A stretch of 64,000 nucleotides of DNA from Acidobacteriota bacterium (GTDB lineage Bacteria; Acidobacteriota; Thermoanaerobaculia; UBA5066; Gp7-AA6), in NCBI GenBank assembly GCA_020199905.1, contig JAIVJS010000017.1:1-64000 (forward strand), in the 5' to 3' direction. Shown here one piece after another: positions 1 through 11,350 of this stretch. The position numbers were made by a program, and so were the translations under genes. Positions within the stretch are counted from its first letter, which is position 1. Each line of letters opens with the position of its first letter. Under the pieces are notes generated by a model. It saw nothing but the letters and a program-made list of their open reading frames with translations. It ran no database searches and was not told the DNA's origin.

Positions 1-36
1 TGGCTTATCCGTCGTCTGGTAGGTGGTAGCGTTCAA
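1..36 (-). other. Possible 5' end of a minus-strand gene leaving the window
   Basis: On the minus strand a TTG codon at 36-34 follows a GGAGG at 45-41 with four bases between, and the frame stays open to the window edge. The surrounding 85 bases are clearly AT-richer than the rest of the window. The eleven visible codons do not resemble ribosomal protein S15, which often follows truB. This is a tentative start only. Confidence 0.15.
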
Positions 37-106
37 GAATCCTCCAATAGCCTCTATAACACTCTACTTTTATAATAAACGGGAAGCCTAGCACGGGCCG
101 GGACGG

Positions 107-212
107 GGCGGAAGGGGGCAGGCGGGAGGGGGAGGCGGCGCGGGAACGGGGGGCCGGGAATCGGAACGAAGAGTCCCGGCTTCCGCCTACCGCGTCCCGC
201 CTCCCGCCTCCT
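107..212. repeat. Heptamer arrays in inverted orientation at the truB 3' end
   Basis: The left arm (about 107-137) consists of GGCGGAA/GGCGGGA-like 7-base units. The right arm (181-212) consists of TCCCGCC-like units, their reverse complement. The truB stop lies inside the right arm, so the last residues of TruB are written by the repeat. This is one of many such arrays in the window. Confidence 0.6.
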
Positions 213-1137
213 CCGCCAGCACGATCCTCGGCTTCAGGATCGACACGCCGCCCTGGCCGATCGGAGAGACCTGGGCGAGCGCGACCATCTCGTCGCCGGG
301 CCCGAGAAGAGTCACCCAGGAACCGTCGGCGGACGCCACGCCGCGCGCCGGGATCGACTGTCCCTTGCGGACCTTCCACGCCTCGAGCGATGCCAGACGG
401 AGCCGCTCGAAAGGAAATGGGACGCGCGAGAGGGGAAGCGCGTGCGGCGGCGAGAGTCTTTCCCCGGCGGGCAGAGATTCGAAGAGCTCCAGGGCGACCG
501 CCTCCTGTACCCGGAAGTCGCCGATCCGCGTTCGCCGCAGGCTCTCGAGGTGCGCGCCGCAGCCGAGCGATTGGCCGATGGCGTGCGCGATCGACCGGAT
601 ATAGGTGCCGGACGAGCAGGAGATCGAGAACTGAATGCGTCCGCCGGCGGGCGGCGAGAGCACGAGCTCCGAGACGCGCACCTTTTTGGGGAGCACCGGG
701 ACCTCTTCGCCCCGGCGCGCCATCTCGTAGAACTTTCGGCCCTTCACCTTCTTCGCCGAGTAGGGAGGCGGAGACTGCAGGAACTCCCCCCGAAACGGCG
801 ACGCGGATGCCTCGATCTCGGCCGCCCCGATGCCGGACGCGTCTTTCTCGGGGCCGAGGGGCTCGCCCTCCCGGTCGTAGGTCGCCGTCGCGAGGCCGAG
901 GCGGATGGTGCCCTCGTAGGACTTGTCGAGCAGGGTAAAGAATCCCTGGAGTCGTGCCGCGCCGCCGGCGCACAGGAGAAGCAAACCGGTCGCCATGGGA
1001 TCGAGCGTCCCGCTGTGGCCGATGCGCGGAACTCCCGTCGCGCGGCGCGCACGCTCGACGACGTCGTGTGAAGTCAGGCCGCCGGGCTTGTCGATCAGGA
1101 TCAGGAAACCGCGCGCGAGAGAGTCGGGCCGCGTCAC
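187..1137 (-). CDS. truB: tRNA pseudouridine(55) synthase TruB
   Basis: TruB isomerises U55 in the T-loop of tRNAs to pseudouridine. The 316-residue product has the family signature around GTLDP, with the catalytic aspartate at about residue 46, an N-terminal KPxGxTSHD motif and a small C-terminal PUA-like segment. A longer open frame extends upstream into rbfA, but the GTG at 1137 is the better start. It forms a GTGA overlap with the rbfA stop, and homology begins just after it. It is the last gene of the rimP-nusA-infB-DUF503-rbfA-truB run. Its C-terminus ends within a heptamer repeat array. Confidence 0.95.
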   Translation of the reverse strand: MTRPDSLARGFLILIDKPGGLTSHDVVERARRATGVPRIGHSGTLDPMATGLLLLCAGGAARLQGFFTLLDKSYEGTIRLGLATATYDREGEPLGPEKDASGIGAAEIEASASPFRGEFLQSPPPYSAKKVKGRKFYEMARRGEEVPVLPKKVRVSELVLSPPAGGRIQFSISCSSGTYIRSIAHAIGQSLGCGAHLESLRRTRIGDFRVQEAVALELFESLPAGERLSPPHALPLSRVPFPFERLRLASLEAWKVRKGQSIPARGVASADGSWVTLLGPGDEMVALAQVSPIGQGGVSILKPRIVLAEEAGGGTR

Positions 1138-1538
1138 TCCGGGGCGCCCTCGTCGGGCGCGGTGTCGTCGGCTTCGTCCTCGCCCCGCGGGCGCGGGACG
1201 ACCTTCGCGAGGAGCTCTTCGATGCGCGCGCCGTGCTCGATCGAGCGGTCCGCGAAGAAATGAAGCTCCGGCGCGAAGCGCAGTCCGCACCGGCGTCCGA
1301 CTTCGCGCCGCAGGAACCCGGAGGCCCGGTCCAGCGCCGCGAGAGCGGCGTCCCGCTCGGCGTCGCCTCCGAGCGCCGAGAAGTAGACGCGGGCCGACCG
1401 GAGGTCCGCCGGCATCTCGACCTCGGTGATCGTGACCTTGCGCAGCTCCGGATCGTGCGCCTCGAGAAGCGCCAGGCGCGAGATCTCCGCCCGAACGAGA
1501 TCGGACACCCTCTGGGCGCGTCGGGACTCTTTCTTCAT
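1134..1538 (-). CDS. rbfA: 30S ribosome-binding factor RbfA
   Basis: A 134-residue protein of the single-KH-domain RbfA family, which binds the 16S rRNA 5' helix and helps late 30S maturation, especially in the cold. The basic N-terminus (KKESRRAQRVSDLVRAEIS) and the central strand-turn segment up to about residue 105 are typical. The last 25 residues are an acidic tail. Its stop overlaps the truB start by four bases, which suggests coupled translation. The spacer separating it from the upstream DUF503 gene is filled by inverted heptamer arrays. Confidence 0.93.
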   Translation of the reverse strand: MKKESRRAQRVSDLVRAEISRLALLEAHDPELRKVTITEVEMPADLRSARVYFSALGGDAERDAALAALDRASGFLRREVGRRCGLRFAPELHFFADRSIEHGARIEELLAKVVPRPRGEDEADDTAPDEGAPE

Positions 1539-1543
1539 GAAGA

Positions 1544-1638
1544 CGGCAGGCGGAAGGCGGCAGAGGGCAGGTGCAGGGTGGACAGATGCCCGCCGAGGCG
1601 AGACCGCCTCCCGCCTCCCGCCTCCCGCCTCCTGCCTG
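1544..1638. repeat. Inverted heptamer arrays between DUF503 gene and rbfA
   Basis: The left arm (1544-1578) has GGCGGAA/GGCGGCA units and the right arm (1604-1638) has at least four near-perfect CCTCCCG units. The arms are roughly reverse complementary, so the 103-base spacer could fold into one long imperfect hairpin inside the operon. Confidence 0.65.
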
Positions 1639-1640
1639 GT

Positions 1641-1928
1641 TTACACATGGATGAACTCATTGCGATAGTTCAGAATCTCGCCGTCGAGGTTCGCTTCGAC
1701 GAACCCGAGCACGTTCTGCAGCAGGGCGTCGAGCGGCGGCTGGTCGGGCCCGACGACGGCGACCCCCAGCTGGCAGCGCTGGAGAAGGTCCTGACCTCCC
1801 ACCTCGGCGGCGGAGATCTCGAATTCGTGTCGAATACGGCTCTTCAGGCTCTTGACGATCATGCGTTTATCTTTGAGGCCGCGGCATCCCGGAAGGTAGA
1901 GATCGAAGACCGCGTAGGCGAGGACCAT
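1641..1928 (-). CDS. DUF503 (YlxP-like) protein
   Basis: A 95-residue protein of the DUF503/YlxP family, commonly encoded between infB and rbfA. The conserved features are visible: LYLPGCRGLKDKRMIVKSL near the start, a central VGGQDLLQRCQLGVAVVG strand and a C-terminal segment. YlxP proteins have been linked to ribosome maturation, but the biochemical role is not settled. It lies in the same orientation as infB and rbfA, with heptamer-filled spacers on both sides. Confidence 0.88.
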   Translation of the reverse strand: MVLAYAVFDLYLPGCRGLKDKRMIVKSLKSRIRHEFEISAAEVGGQDLLQRCQLGVAVVGPDQPPLDALLQNVLGFVEANLDGEILNYRNEFIHV

Positions 1929-1934
1929 TTCGAG

Positions 1935-2020
1935 CTGTCAGCCGTCAGCTCTCAGCGGTCAGTTCAGTGAGCGGGCTTATTTGCCGTCTGGCTGAAAGCT
2001 GAGAGCTGAGAGCTGAGAGT
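1935..2020. repeat. Inverted heptamer arrays between infB and DUF503 gene
   Basis: The left arm (1935-1968) has TCAGCTC/TCAGCGG units. The right arm (1990-2020) has GCTGAAA, GCTGAGA, GCTGAGA, GCTGAGA. The arms are reverse complements separated by about 21 bases. The array starts just before the DUF503 gene start and ends three bases from the infB stop. Confidence 0.75.
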
Positions 2021-2022
2021 TC

Positions 2023-5019
<2,997 letters not shown>

Positions 5020-5028
5020 AGGCTCCGC

Positions 5029-6474
5029 TTACTCCCCGACCGTCGTCTCTTCGGCCGTCTCGGAAATGTTTTCGTTCTCGTCCGTCTCGCCGGCCTCGCC
5101 TTCTTCTTCCGCGGGCGGGTTCGCTTCGAAGGCGCGAGCGGACTCGAGGACCTTCTCCGCCGATTTCTGCCCGAGCCCGGGGATCTCGGCCAGCTCCTCC
5201 GCGCTCTTCTCGAGCAGCTCGGACAGGCTCGTGATCCCCGCCTCCGCCAGCTTCTCGACGGTCTTCCCTCCGATACCCGGCACTTCGGCGAGCGGCGTCT
5301 GCCGCCGGCGCGACGCCTGGAGCATCCGCGACAGCGCTTCGGCGACCTCGCCCTTGACCTCGCTCTCGCCCTTGATCTCGATCTTCATGCCGATCAGGGC
5401 GGAGGCGAGCCGGACGTTCTGTCCCTTCTTGCCGATCGCGAGCGAGAGCTGATCGTCCTCGACGACGCAGTCGAGGCTCATCGCGCCGTCTTCGTGATGG
5501 ATCGGCGACACCCGCGTGATCTTCGCGGGCGCCAGCGCGTTCTGCGCGAAGGTGATGAGGTCCTCCGAATAGAGGATCACGTCGATCTTCTCGCCATGCA
5601 GCTCGCGCATGATGGACTGAACGCGGCTGCCGCGCATTCCGACGCACGCGCCGACCGGATCGACGTCCCGCTCCCGGGACCTCACCGCGACCTTGGCGCG
5701 CTCGCCCGGCTGCCGCACGGCGCCCTTGATGACGACGGTGCCGTCGTAGATCTCGGGCACTTCCATTTCGAAGAGCCGGATCAGGAGGCGCGGGTCCGTG
5801 CGCGACAAAACGAGTTGGGGCCCCTTGGGATTGCGGTGGACGTCGTAGAGGATCGAGCGGATCCTCTCCCCCTGGCCGTAGCGTTCCGCGCGCGACTGCT
5901 GGTCGCGGGGGATGATCGCTTCGGTCTTGCCGAGGTCGACGATCATGTCGCCCCGCTCGAAGCGCTTCACGGTCCCGCTCATCAGCTCGCCGAGCTTGGG
6001 GAAATACTCGTTGTAGATGTTGTCGCGCTCGGCCTCGCGGACCTTCTGATAAAGGACCTGCTTCGCCGTCTGAGCGGCGATGCGCCCCAGCCCGACGGGC
6101 TCGCGGTACTGGCGGATCTCGTCTCCGAGCGCCAGCTCAGCGACCTCGGCGGGAGACTCGCCCTCGACTCCGGACGAACGGAGGATGCGCACGTCGCCCT
6201 TCGTGCCGTGCTTGCCGATGAGCTCTCTGGCTTCATCCAGCAGGATCTGCGGCGGCGGCTCCTCGGACTCGGTGTCGAGCTCTTCGACGACGGTCCGGCG
6301 CGAATACGCGGTCATCTCCCCGGTCTTGCGATCGATCGAGGTGACCACCGCCTTGTCGTGGTAGTACTTGCGAGCCGCGGAAGACATGGCTTCTTCGAGC
6401 GCGCCGAACATCTTTTCCGGATCGATGTCCTTCTCGCGCGAAACCTGTCGGATGACCGACGGATCAATAATCAT
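5029..6474 (-). CDS. nusA: Transcription termination/antitermination factor NusA
   Basis: NusA binds RNA polymerase and modulates pausing, termination and antitermination. The 481-residue protein has the N-terminal polymerase-binding domain (about 1-130), an S1 domain, two KH domains (GMRGSRVQSIMREL is in the first) and two C-terminal helix-hairpin-helix repeats (VPGIGGKTVEKLAEAG and IPGLGQKSAEKVLESA). A 35-residue acidic tail follows. It is the second gene of the rimP-nusA-infB operon. In E. coli NusA autoregulates this operon, which makes the hairpin just before rimP worth noting. Confidence 0.97.
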   Translation of the reverse strand: MIIDPSVIRQVSREKDIDPEKMFGALEEAMSSAARKYYHDKAVVTSIDRKTGEMTAYSRRTVVEELDTESEEPPPQILLDEARELIGKHGTKGDVRILRSSGVEGESPAEVAELALGDEIRQYREPVGLGRIAAQTAKQVLYQKVREAERDNIYNEYFPKLGELMSGTVKRFERGDMIVDLGKTEAIIPRDQQSRAERYGQGERIRSILYDVHRNPKGPQLVLSRTDPRLLIRLFEMEVPEIYDGTVVIKGAVRQPGERAKVAVRSRERDVDPVGACVGMRGSRVQSIMRELHGEKIDVILYSEDLITFAQNALAPAKITRVSPIHHEDGAMSLDCVVEDDQLSLAIGKKGQNVRLASALIGMKIEIKGESEVKGEVAEALSRMLQASRRRQTPLAEVPGIGGKTVEKLAEAGITSLSELLEKSAEELAEIPGLGQKSAEKVLESARAFEANPPAEEEGEAGETDENENISETAEETTVGE

Positions 6475-6498
6475 CTGGAACCGCTCTCTCCATTCGTC

Positions 6499-7014
6499 CT
6501 ACCGGCGCTCCGGCCACTGGAAGTCGAGCCTTGCTGTTCGAATCTCGCCGAAACGGACATTATAAATTCTGCCTTCCGCCTCATCAACGACCGTGAGGAC
6601 GTCCCCCTCCACCCGGTCGAGCCGTCCCCCGAAGTTCCGCGCGGGCGACAGCGCGCCGCGCCCTTCGGGAACGAGCCTCTCGGGAGTAACGGGCGTCTCG
6701 CTCCGGACCTTCACCTTCCGGCCCACGAAACGCGCCGCGTCTTCGAGCGAGTAGAGCTTGCGTTCGAGCCCGGCCGAGGAGACCTCGAGCGCGTACCGAT
6801 GGGGGATCTCCTCGGAACGGTCGAGCAGGTCGGAAACTTCCCGCGAGACCGCCTCGCAGTCTTCGACCGTCACGGGGTCGCCGTTGGCGCGTTCCAGGAC
6901 GACCCGAAGCGTCGAAAAACGGCCGGTCCCCCCGCTCTCGACGGCGAGAAGGCGGCAGCCCTTGTGCGCGGCGATCGTGGCGACCTCCTGGACCGTGTTT
7001 TCGCTCACTTTCAT
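6499..7014 (-). CDS. rimP: Ribosome maturation factor RimP
   Basis: A 171-residue RimP, needed for 30S maturation. The two-domain pattern is visible: an alpha/beta N-terminal half with the conserved DCEAVSREVSDLLD and YALEVSSAGLERKL segments, and a C-terminal SH3-like barrel. It is the first gene of the operon. The ATG at 7014 has no visible Shine-Dalgarno, because an intrinsic-terminator-like hairpin and U-run end only a few bases before it. Confidence 0.93.
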   Translation of the reverse strand: MKVSENTVQEVATIAAHKGCRLLAVESGGTGRFSTLRVVLERANGDPVTVEDCEAVSREVSDLLDRSEEIPHRYALEVSSAGLERKLYSLEDAARFVGRKVKVRSETPVTPERLVPEGRGALSPARNFGGRLDRVEGDVLTVVDEAEGRIYNVRFGEIRTARLDFQWPERR

Positions 7015-7019
7015 CGAAT

Positions 7020-7041
7020 AAAAAAGCGGGCCTGCGCCCGC
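7020..7041 (-). terminator. Intrinsic-terminator hairpin abutting the rimP start codon
   Basis: Read on the minus strand, GCGGGC-GCAG-GCCCGC forms a perfect 6-bp stem with a tetraloop. It is followed by six U residues ending five bases before the rimP ATG. It may terminate transcription entering from upstream, or act as an attenuator for the rimP-nusA-infB operon. A U-run only follows the stem on the minus strand. Confidence 0.65.
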
Positions 7042-7130
7042 AATAGCCCGACAACACGGGTTTTATCAGAAAGGGGAGGGACGCGGCAAATGGGGGAGGG
7101 CGTTGGAGCGCCGGGCGGGGGGGCGCTGGG

Positions 7131-7240
7131 CGTCGAAAGGCGGAAGGCGGAAGGGCGAAAGGCGTCGAAGGGCGGAAACAGAAGACAGTCTCGTTTTTGC
7201 GATTCCCTTCGATTCCCGATTCCCGATTCCCGATTCCCGG
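7131..7240. repeat. Heptamer arrays upstream of rimP
   Basis: GGCGGAA/GGCGAAA-like units occupy about 7131-7176 and four GATTCCC units occupy about 7211-7240. The second array begins exactly where the neighbouring membrane-protein frame stops looking like protein. Confidence 0.6.
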
Positions 7241-7241
7241 C

Positions 7242-7558
7242 CCTCCGCCGAAGACCGCCATCGCTTCGCCGGCCGCGAACCGGATCAGGAAATAGCGCCG
7301 GACGCGAAGGACGACTCCGGCGCCGGGGCCGGCGGATCGCAGCATGGCCCGGCCGAGAAGGCTCGCCAGACCCCATTCCGCGGCGCCGACCGCCAGAAGC
7401 ACCAGCGCGAACCCGGGCCGGGCGCTCGCCGGACCGGATAGGCCGGCCCGGCCGCGGAGGAGCCAGAGGATCACCGCGTAGAGAGGGATGGCTGAGAGCA
7501 TGGCGATGTGCACCACCGACACGATGCGCCGCCCGGTCTCGTCCTCCTCCGCCTCCAT
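7242..7558 (-). pseudogene. Small membrane protein, 3' end replaced by heptamer array
   Basis: From the ATG at 7558 about 105 residues look like real protein. There is an acidic start (MEAEEDETGRR) and three hydrophobic stretches (HIAMLSAIPLYAVILWLL, FALVLLAVGAAEWGLASLL and RYFLIRFAAGEAMAVFG). The frame then enters the GATTCCC array and runs on without a stop into antisense rimP, giving implausible repeat-derived sequence. I read this as a membrane protein of unknown function truncated at the repeat. An alternative is a natural gene whose last exonic residues were lost in assembly. Confidence 0.45.
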
Positions 7559-7745
7559 GGCGCCGACTCTATGACGGCATCGGGCAGCGTCTCCCCCCGG
7601 GGCCGCGCGTCCGGCCGCGAGGGCGCCCGGCCAGCCGGGCTTAAACTGAGGAGGGGCCGAAATCCTTCGCGACTCTGCGGCGTTAAACGGTGGGGGTGTG
7701 CTCCCGGCGGCCGAGGCTGTCCCTGAGTGTCGTTCCCGTGCTCGA
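7559..7745. other. Divergent intergenic region
   Basis: 187 bases separate the leftward membrane-protein gene and the rightward tonB-like gene, so promoters for both should lie here. A short hairpin, GCCCGG-CCAG-CCGGGC, is visible near 7630-7650, followed by TTAAACTGAGGAGG. I could not pick a convincing sigma-70 promoter. Confidence 0.3.
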
Positions 7746-9035
7746 ATGCTCGGCCCGGAGGGACTGGTGAACCGATCGCTGCTGGGGCTCGAGAAGGCCG
7801 GCGCCGAAGACGAGGCGGCGCCGATCACCCGCTCGTTCCTCGGACTCGAAGCGCCGGCGCGCGCCGCCCCCCCTTCCTTGGATCCCTCTGCCGTCCCGGC
7901 CCCGCCCGCGCGAGCCTCCGTTCCCCCTCTCGCTGGTCAGAACGCTCCGGCGCCTTCGGGGGGACCCGCGGTACCGACCTCCGGCGGGGGCCGCCGCGCC
8001 GGCCCGCCTTCGATCCCCGTGCCGGAGCTCGAGCGGGAGATCTTCGCCCTGGAAAAGAGCGACCGTGCCCGGGCGTTCCCCGTCGAGCGCGCGATCCTCT
8101 TTTCCCTCGCGCTGCATCTGGTGTTTCTGCTCCTGATTCTGTATGCCCCCACCTCGACGCCCGGATCCCACTCGCTCTTTCCCGGCATGACCGCGAGGCC
8201 GAAGTCGGAAGAAGACAAGATCCCCATCGTGTTCCGGGCCGCTCCGGGACCCGAGCGCGAGAATCGAAAGCCATCCGATTTCTCCGACAAGAACCGGCGG
8301 GCCGGGGGAGGAGACCGATCGAAGCCGCGGTCCAGCACGCCGTTCGCGCCGGTGCTCCCCGGAAAAGAGGGCCTGGCGCCCGGTTCGGCCTCCCGCATGG
8401 CCTCCGCGCCTTCGGGGTCCCGGGGGGGCCAGTCGCGCACGGGCGAGAGCGGAGCGCCCGCCGAACGATCCGCGACCGGCATGACCCCGCCGGACGCTCT
8501 TCGAAACCCGGCGGGAGCCTCTTCCGGATCTGGCGCCGCGTCGGGGACGGGAGCCTCGGCGAGCCGGCTCGCCAACCTGGACTCGGTCATCCAGGAAGCG
8601 GCGCGCAGTCAGGTCGGCCGGCCGGGCGAGCATGGCGCGGGCATTCCGAACCCGGATGGGGGATACATGGACTCCGGCCCCCTCTCTTTCGAGACGAGCT
8701 GGTACGACTGGGGCCCTTACGCCGACGAGATGGTCCGCCGGATCAAGCTTCACTGGGACGTTCCCAAGCTCGCGGAGCTCGGCTGGAAGGGCAAGCTCAC
8801 GATCCACTTCGACATCCGGGTCGACGGGAGCGTTTCGGGGGCCACGATCGTCGCCGGCTCCGGCATCCCTCCGTTCGATTACGCCGCCATGCAGGCGATT
8901 CTCAAATCCAACCCGTTCCGCCCGCTCCCGAAGGATCTTCTGAAGGAAGTGCCGGGAAAGGATCGGGAAGGTGTGACCGTCACCTTCTTCTACAACATGC
9001 GGCCCGGAAAGAACCCGACCTCCGAGGGAATGTAG
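7746..9035 (+). CDS. TonB-like energy transducer
   Basis: A 429-residue protein from the ATG at 7746. About 110 cytoplasmic Pro/Ala-rich residues precede one membrane helix (AILFSLALHLVFLLLILYA, about 115-134), followed by a long low-complexity periplasmic spacer. A TonB C-terminal domain lies over roughly the last 100 residues (RRIKLHWDVPKL, GKLTIHFDIRVDGSVSGATI, NPFRPLPKDL). TonB proteins pass proton-motive energy from ExbBD to outer-membrane receptors. No exbB/exbD is in the window, and the cytoplasmic extension is unusual for classical TonB. It contains a loose duplication, RSLLGLE and RSFLGLE. Confidence 0.82.
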   Translation: MLGPEGLVNRSLLGLEKAGAEDEAAPITRSFLGLEAPARAAPPSLDPSAVPAPPARASVPPLAGQNAPAPSGGPAVPTSGGGRRAGPPSIPVPELEREIFALEKSDRARAFPVERAILFSLALHLVFLLLILYAPTSTPGSHSLFPGMTARPKSEEDKIPIVFRAAPGPERENRKPSDFSDKNRRAGGGDRSKPRSSTPFAPVLPGKEGLAPGSASRMASAPSGSRGGQSRTGESGAPAERSATGMTPPDALRNPAGASSGSGAASGTGASASRLANLDSVIQEAARSQVGRPGEHGAGIPNPDGGYMDSGPLSFETSWYDWGPYADEMVRRIKLHWDVPKLAELGWKGKLTIHFDIRVDGSVSGATIVAGSGIPPFDYAAMQAILKSNPFRPLPKDLLKEVPGKDREGVTVTFFYNMRPGKNPTSEGM

Positions 9036-9156
9036 GAGCGCGCCCACCGGGGGGCACAACGGGGGGTGCTCCGCGGGCGAAACCCTGCCGCGCTCCCGGG
9101 CGTAGAGTTTGCGAGGGCAGTCCGGGGGCCACTCCGAGGGTTCCCGAAGGAGACGC

Positions 9157-9582
9157 GTGAACGACCCGGACCAGATTCGTCAGGCTCTTCGCGAGGCGCG
9201 AACCATTGCCGTCGTGGGCTGTTCGCCCAACCGTGACCGGCCTTCGCACTCGATCGCGCGGTACCTGCTGGACAGCGGCTATGACGTGGTCCCGGTGAAT
9301 CCCGGGCACCGCACCCTTCTCGGGCGCCCGTGCTACCCGTCGATCGCCCTGATCCCGGTGGAAACCCGGATCGACATCGTCGACGTCTTCCGCCGCTCCG
9401 AGGCGATCCCGCCCATAGCCGACCAGGCGATTGCGCGCGGCGCGGGGTTCTTCTTCATGCAGCAGGGGATCGAGGACGAGGACGCGGCCCGGCGGCTCGA
9501 GGCGGCCGGGATCCCGGTGGCCATGGACCGGTGCATCCTGGTCGAGAGGGAGCGGATGCGGCGCCGGGGAGACCTCGATTGA
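9157..9582 (+). CDS. CoA-binding (YccU-type) protein
   Basis: A 141-residue protein of the small CoA-binding Rossmann family. It has the N-terminal TIAVVGCSPNRDRPSHSIARYL nucleotide-binding loop, VPVNPG and the C-terminal GIEDEDAARRLEAAGI-VAMDRC motif. The GTG at 9157 follows GAAGGAGA with good spacing; the open frame upstream of it is not conserved. The cellular role of this family is unclear. Confidence 0.85.
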   Translation: MNDPDQIRQALREARTIAVVGCSPNRDRPSHSIARYLLDSGYDVVPVNPGHRTLLGRPCYPSIALIPVETRIDIVDVFRRSEAIPPIADQAIARGAGFFFMQQGIEDEDAARRLEAAGIPVAMDRCILVERERMRRRGDLD

Positions 9583-9595
9583 GATCGAAACCGGC

Positions 9596-9616
9596 GGCGG
9601 AGCGAACCGCTCCGCC
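9596..9616 (+). promoter_or_regulatory. Perfect hairpin between CoA-binding gene and htrA
   Basis: GGCGGAGCG-AAC-CGCTCCGCC is a 9-bp perfect stem with a 3-base loop, 14 bases after the stop of the upstream gene. No U-run follows, so it may be a factor-dependent terminator or an mRNA 3'-end stabiliser. A second GC hairpin built on CCCGGG lies at about 9670-9700. Confidence 0.4.
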
Positions 9617-9722
9617 TGACGCAGGAATTCGGAATTCCACAACCGTGTTGCGCCTGTCGACCCGGCCAAAAACCCGGGCCCCCCGGGCAAGTCCCCCGGG
9701 CTACTGAGGAGAAACGATCCGT

Positions 9723-11243
9723 ATGCAGAAGTCCACCAAGCGAGCTCTCTCCTTTTCGGTGCTGATCGCCGCCGCCGTCGTCTTCGGGATGGTGGTCGCG
9801 GGATCCGTGAACGTGACCCCCCGCTCGGAAGCGCAGCGCGAGGCTCCGGCCCGTCCCCGGGCGGCCGCCGGTATCGGGGTTCCGTCCTTTGCCGACATCG
9901 CGGAAGAGGCCATGCCGTCCGTCGTCTCGATCACGTCCACGGACATCGTCAAAGGCGCCGGGCGGCGGGGCAGCCCGTTTGGCGGAGGCGGCAGCCAGGG
10001 CGAGGGCGATCCGTTCGAATTTTTCTTCGGCCCCCGCCGCAATCAGCCTCGCGGCGACGACGAAGAGCACAAGGAAGTCCAGGGTGGCACCGGCTTCGTG
10101 ATTTCAGACGACGGGTATGTCGTCACGAACAACCACGTCGTGGAAAACGCCGACAGGGTCGAAGTCCGCCTCGCGAAGGAGCGGTTTCCGGCCAAGATCA
10201 TCGGCCGCGATCCGGCGACGGACCTCGCTCTCCTGAAGATCGACGCCAGGCGGAAATTGGCGGCGATTCCCCTGGGAGACTCGGACCGGCTGCGCGTCGG
10301 CGAATGGGTGATGGCGATCGGCGATCCCCTCACGTTCGACAAGACGGTGACCGTCGGGGTCGTCTCCGCGAAGGAACGCAGCGGGCTCACCGCGGACGCG
10401 GCGACGCGCTCGTTCGAGAACTTCATCCAGACCGACGCCGCGATCAACTTCGGCAACTCCGGCGGTCCGCTGATCAACGTCAACGGCGAGGTTATCGGAA
10501 TCAACACCGCGATGTTCCGGCCCGCGCAGAACATAGGGTTCGCGGTGCCGATCAACACGCTGAAGCAGGTTCTCCCGCAGCTGCGCGACAAGGGCAAGGT
10601 CACGCGCGGGTATCTCGGAATCAACATTCGCAACGTCGACCCCGATGTCGCCGCCGCGTTCCGGCTCAAGGGCGCGGAAGGCGCCTTCGTCGAGTCGGTC
10701 GTCAAGGGCGAGCCCGCCGACAAGGCGGGGCTCCAGCCCGGCGACACGATCGTTCGCGTCGACAACGTGCCCGTCAAGGAAACCCGCGACCTGATCGGCT
10801 ATGTCTCGGCCAAACCGCCGGGGACTCGTGTGAAGCTTTCGGTGATGCGCGACGGCAAGGAAGCGCCGTTCACCGTCACCCTGGCGGAGCGCGGCGCCGA
10901 CTCGACCCTCGAGGCGCAAAAGGGCAGTAAGGGCGGCGACGAGTCCCGGGGCAAGATCGGGATCTCGGTGCAGAGCCTGACCCCGGAGATCCGGCGCATG
11001 GCCGGGCTCGAGTCGGGAGTCGAGGGCCTCTACGTGCAGCACGTAAAAGAGGTCTCGCCCGCCGCGGATGCCCAGCTGCGCGAGGGAGACGTCATCACAT
11101 CGGTGAACGGGAAGCCGATCGGCAGCACCGAGGAGTTCGGGAAAATCGTGAAGAACACGCCGAAAGGCGAGTACCTGCGGTTTTACGTTCTGCGGCCCCA
11201 GGCCAAGCAGTCCTTTTTCGCCCTGGTCAAGATCGACGACTGA
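9723..11243 (+). CDS. DegP/HtrA-family periplasmic serine protease
   Basis: A 506-residue HtrA (Do-like) protease/chaperone for envelope quality control. An N-terminal signal/anchor helix (FSVLIAAAVVFGMVVAGSV) precedes the trypsin-like domain. The catalytic triad reads His138 (TNNHVV), Asp167 (ATDLALLKID) and Ser246 (GNSGGP). Two PDZ domains follow, starting at GYLGINIRNV and GKIGISVQSL. The ATG at 9723 follows GAGGAGA. A sigma-54 regulator lies 107 bases downstream on the same strand. Confidence 0.95.
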   Translation: MQKSTKRALSFSVLIAAAVVFGMVVAGSVNVTPRSEAQREAPARPRAAAGIGVPSFADIAEEAMPSVVSITSTDIVKGAGRRGSPFGGGGSQGEGDPFEFFFGPRRNQPRGDDEEHKEVQGGTGFVISDDGYVVTNNHVVENADRVEVRLAKERFPAKIIGRDPATDLALLKIDARRKLAAIPLGDSDRLRVGEWVMAIGDPLTFDKTVTVGVVSAKERSGLTADAATRSFENFIQTDAAINFGNSGGPLINVNGEVIGINTAMFRPAQNIGFAVPINTLKQVLPQLRDKGKVTRGYLGINIRNVDPDVAAAFRLKGAEGAFVESVVKGEPADKAGLQPGDTIVRVDNVPVKETRDLIGYVSAKPPGTRVKLSVMRDGKEAPFTVTLAERGADSTLEAQKGSKGGDESRGKIGISVQSLTPEIRRMAGLESGVEGLYVQHVKEVSPAADAQLREGDVITSVNGKPIGSTEEFGKIVKNTPKGEYLRFYVLRPQAKQSFFALVKIDD

Positions 11244-11272
11244 GATCGCTCGAAAGCGAGACTTCCGGGGTG

Positions 11273-11295
11273 GCGCCCGCCCTCGTGGCGGGCGC
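11273..11295 (+). terminator. Hairpin between htrA-like gene and response regulator
   Basis: GCGCCCGCC-CTCGT-GGCGGGCGC is a perfect 9-bp stem, followed five bases later by only four T residues. A smaller stem-loop, TCGCT-CGAA-AGCGA, lies just upstream. The weak U-run suggests partial termination or mRNA processing between the two genes. Confidence 0.4.
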
Positions 11296-11350
11296 AACCG
11301 TTTTCAGGGTGCGGGCCCCGAAGGGCGTGAGGTTTGCTAGGAGGGGGTCC

